From Aquabacterium sp. CECT 9606 (GTDB lineage: Bacteria > Pseudomonadota > Gammaproteobacteria > Burkholderiales > Burkholderiaceae_C), in NCBI RefSeq assembly GCF_918741295.1, contig NZ_CAKKNB010000004.1, forward strand, positions 310,001 to 374,000: a DNA stretch of 64,000 bases. The letters are read 5' to 3'. Numbering within the stretch: the stretch's first letter is position 1; every line of letters begins with the position of its first letter. The notes beneath the pieces are model-generated. The model searched no databases, was not told where the DNA came from, and was given only the letters and a program-made list of their open reading frames with translations. Positions 63,291-64,000 of this stretch are shown here, one piece after another. The position numbers and the translations under genes were made by a program.

Positions 63291-63335
63291 TGGGCGGCAT
63301 TGGCCGTCATCACCCTTGATTAAAGGAATGGGTCC

Positions 63336-63749
63336 GTGACTGAAACTGGCTTGCCCGTATTAAGCGATGTCCCTGAAATCACCGCCCCCAAGAAAATCCT
63401 GGTGATTGACGACAGCAACACCATTCGGCGCAGCGCCGAGATTTTCCTGAAGCAGGGTGGTTATGAAGTGTTGTTGGCCGAGGACGGTTTTGACGCCCTG
63501 GCCAAGGTCAATGACCATGAACCCAGCATCATCTTTTGCGACATCCTCATGCCGCGTCTGGATGGGTATCAAACCTGCGCCATCATCAAACGCAATCCGC
63601 GTTTCGCGGCCACGCCGGTGATCATGTTGTCGTCCAAAGACGGTCTTTTTGACAAAGCCCGTGGACGAATGGTGGGGTCTCAGGATTATTTGACCAAGCC
63701 TTTCACCAAGGATCAGTTGCTCCAAGCGGTGGCACAGTACAGTGCTTGA
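63336..63749 (+). CDS. pilG: Twitching motility response regulator PilG
   Basis: A 137-residue single receiver from a GTG. Acidic pair in 'LVIDDSNTIRRSAEIFL', phospho-Asp in 'IIFCDILMPRLDGYQTC', Ser in 'IMLSSKDG' and Lys in 'YLTKPFTKDQLL'. Matches PilG of the Pil-Chp system that controls type IV pilus extension. The short N-terminal extension (MTETGLPVLSDVPEITAP) is typical. Followed by pilH. Confidence 0.9.
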   Translation: MTETGLPVLSDVPEITAPKKILVIDDSNTIRRSAEIFLKQGGYEVLLAEDGFDALAKVNDHEPSIIFCDILMPRLDGYQTCAIIKRNPRFAATPVIMLSSKDGLFDKARGRMVGSQDYLTKPFTKDQLLQAVAQYSA

Positions 63750-63822
63750 TTGAACCATTTCTGGTTCTGCGTCTAGGGCGCGCATGCGCTGCCCACAGAG
63801 TTCGCCAAGAGGTTGATCGATC

Positions 63823-64000
63823 ATGTCCATTCAAAAAATCCTGCTGGTTGATGATTCCAAGACAGAACTGCATGTGCTGTCAGACCTGTTGACCAAAAAA
63901 GGTTTCAAGGTGCGCACCGCCGAAAACGGTGAAGAAGCCTTGCGCCGCCTTCAAGAAGAAAAACCTGACCTGATCCTGATGGACGTGGTCATGCCAGGCC
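63823..64000 (+). CDS. pilH: Twitching motility response regulator PilH, N-terminal part (cut by window end)
   Basis: 59 codons are visible: 'ILLVDDSKTELHVLSDLL' with the acidic pair and 'DLILMDVVMPG' with the phospho-Asp. The rest is outside. Receiver of the PilH type, expected to act with PilG and the Chp kinase on pilus retraction. Confidence 0.85.
   Translation, partial: MSIQKILLVDDSKTELHVLSDLLTKKGFKVRTAENGEEALRRLQEEKPDLILMDVVMPG

Noticed and set aside
1..64000. CRISPR arrays, tRNA/rRNA genes, insertion sequences, attachment sites
   Set aside because: No regularly spaced repeats, cloverleaf or GGTTCGA-type T-loop context, transposase motif or flanking repeat was found on reading; gaps are too short for most of these.

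Overview
The window looks like the chromosome of a betaproteobacterium of the order Burkholderiales, most likely Comamonadaceae (relatives of Rhodoferax, Limnohabitans, Hydrogenophaga). The evidence is the Gram-negative porin style (N-termini MQKN-LTKA), pilMNOPQ-aroK, the 1329-residue flavin/iron-sulfur fusion next to a HIT protein, and the thiD-hemL / rubredoxin-pilG-pilH neighbourhood. Genes are tightly packed. No tRNA, rRNA, CRISPR array or insertion sequence was recognised, and no gap between genes exceeds about 250 bases.

Layout. 1-3.7 kb: three tandem trimeric porins, each with its own terminator. 3.7-8 kb: lysA with lptM, then cyaY, and mrcA (penicillin-binding protein 1A). 8.2-13.9 kb: the type IV pilus assembly operon pilMNOPQ followed by aroK. 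13.9-17.7 kb: galU and valS on the minus strand. 17.9-19.5 kb: a stress/envelope operon (universal stress protein, DUF883, YqjE-like, YqjK-like), then a small protein resembling the N-terminal part of an M48 metallopeptidase. 19.9-25 kb: a UvrD helicase, a PEP-CTERM protein whose 3' end runs into uvrD, and a histidine kinase / NarL-type regulator pair. 25.2-30.9 kb: a chemotaxis cluster (small CheZ-like protein, CheY, CheA, CheW, periplasmic Cache protein, chemoreceptor). 31-36.4 kb: HIT protein, the large FAD/Fe-S oxidoreductase and a glycerophosphodiesterase.

36.4-59.3 kb is the standout region: a large biosynthetic cluster for a lipid-linked aryl polyene pigment, related to the APE and xanthomonadin families. 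On the plus strand lie an acyl carrier protein, a COG4648 membrane protein, an aryl/acyl-AMP ligase, an ApeI-like dehydratase, a lysophospholipid-type acyltransferase, a LolA-like carrier, an MMPL exporter, an alpha/beta hydrolase, a first ketosynthase with a chain-length-factor-like partner, a flavin halogenase-like protein, a polysaccharide deacetylase, a methyltransferase, a second ketosynthase/partner pair, an ApeP-like dehydratase, a ketoreductase, a cation/proton antiporter and a BamE-like secreted protein. Converging on the minus strand are a glycosyltransferase, a second acyltransferase, a MipA/OmpV outer-membrane protein, a chorismatase (likely hydroxybenzoate starter supply) and a second halogenase-like flavoprotein. 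These minus-strand genes are tightly joined to thiD-hemL-mpl. The inferred pathway is: chorismate to hydroxybenzoate; activation and loading onto the carrier protein; iterative ketosynthase/ketoreductase/dehydratase cycles giving a polyene; tailoring (methylation, possible halogenation or other flavin oxidation); transfer to a glycolipid or lipid anchor; and export by the MMPL/LolA pair.

59.3-64 kb: mpl, hemL and a thiD-type kinase on the minus strand, then a short rubredoxin gene and the twitching response regulators pilG and pilH (the latter cut by the window end). All functional calls come from motif reading and gene context; no database search was run.
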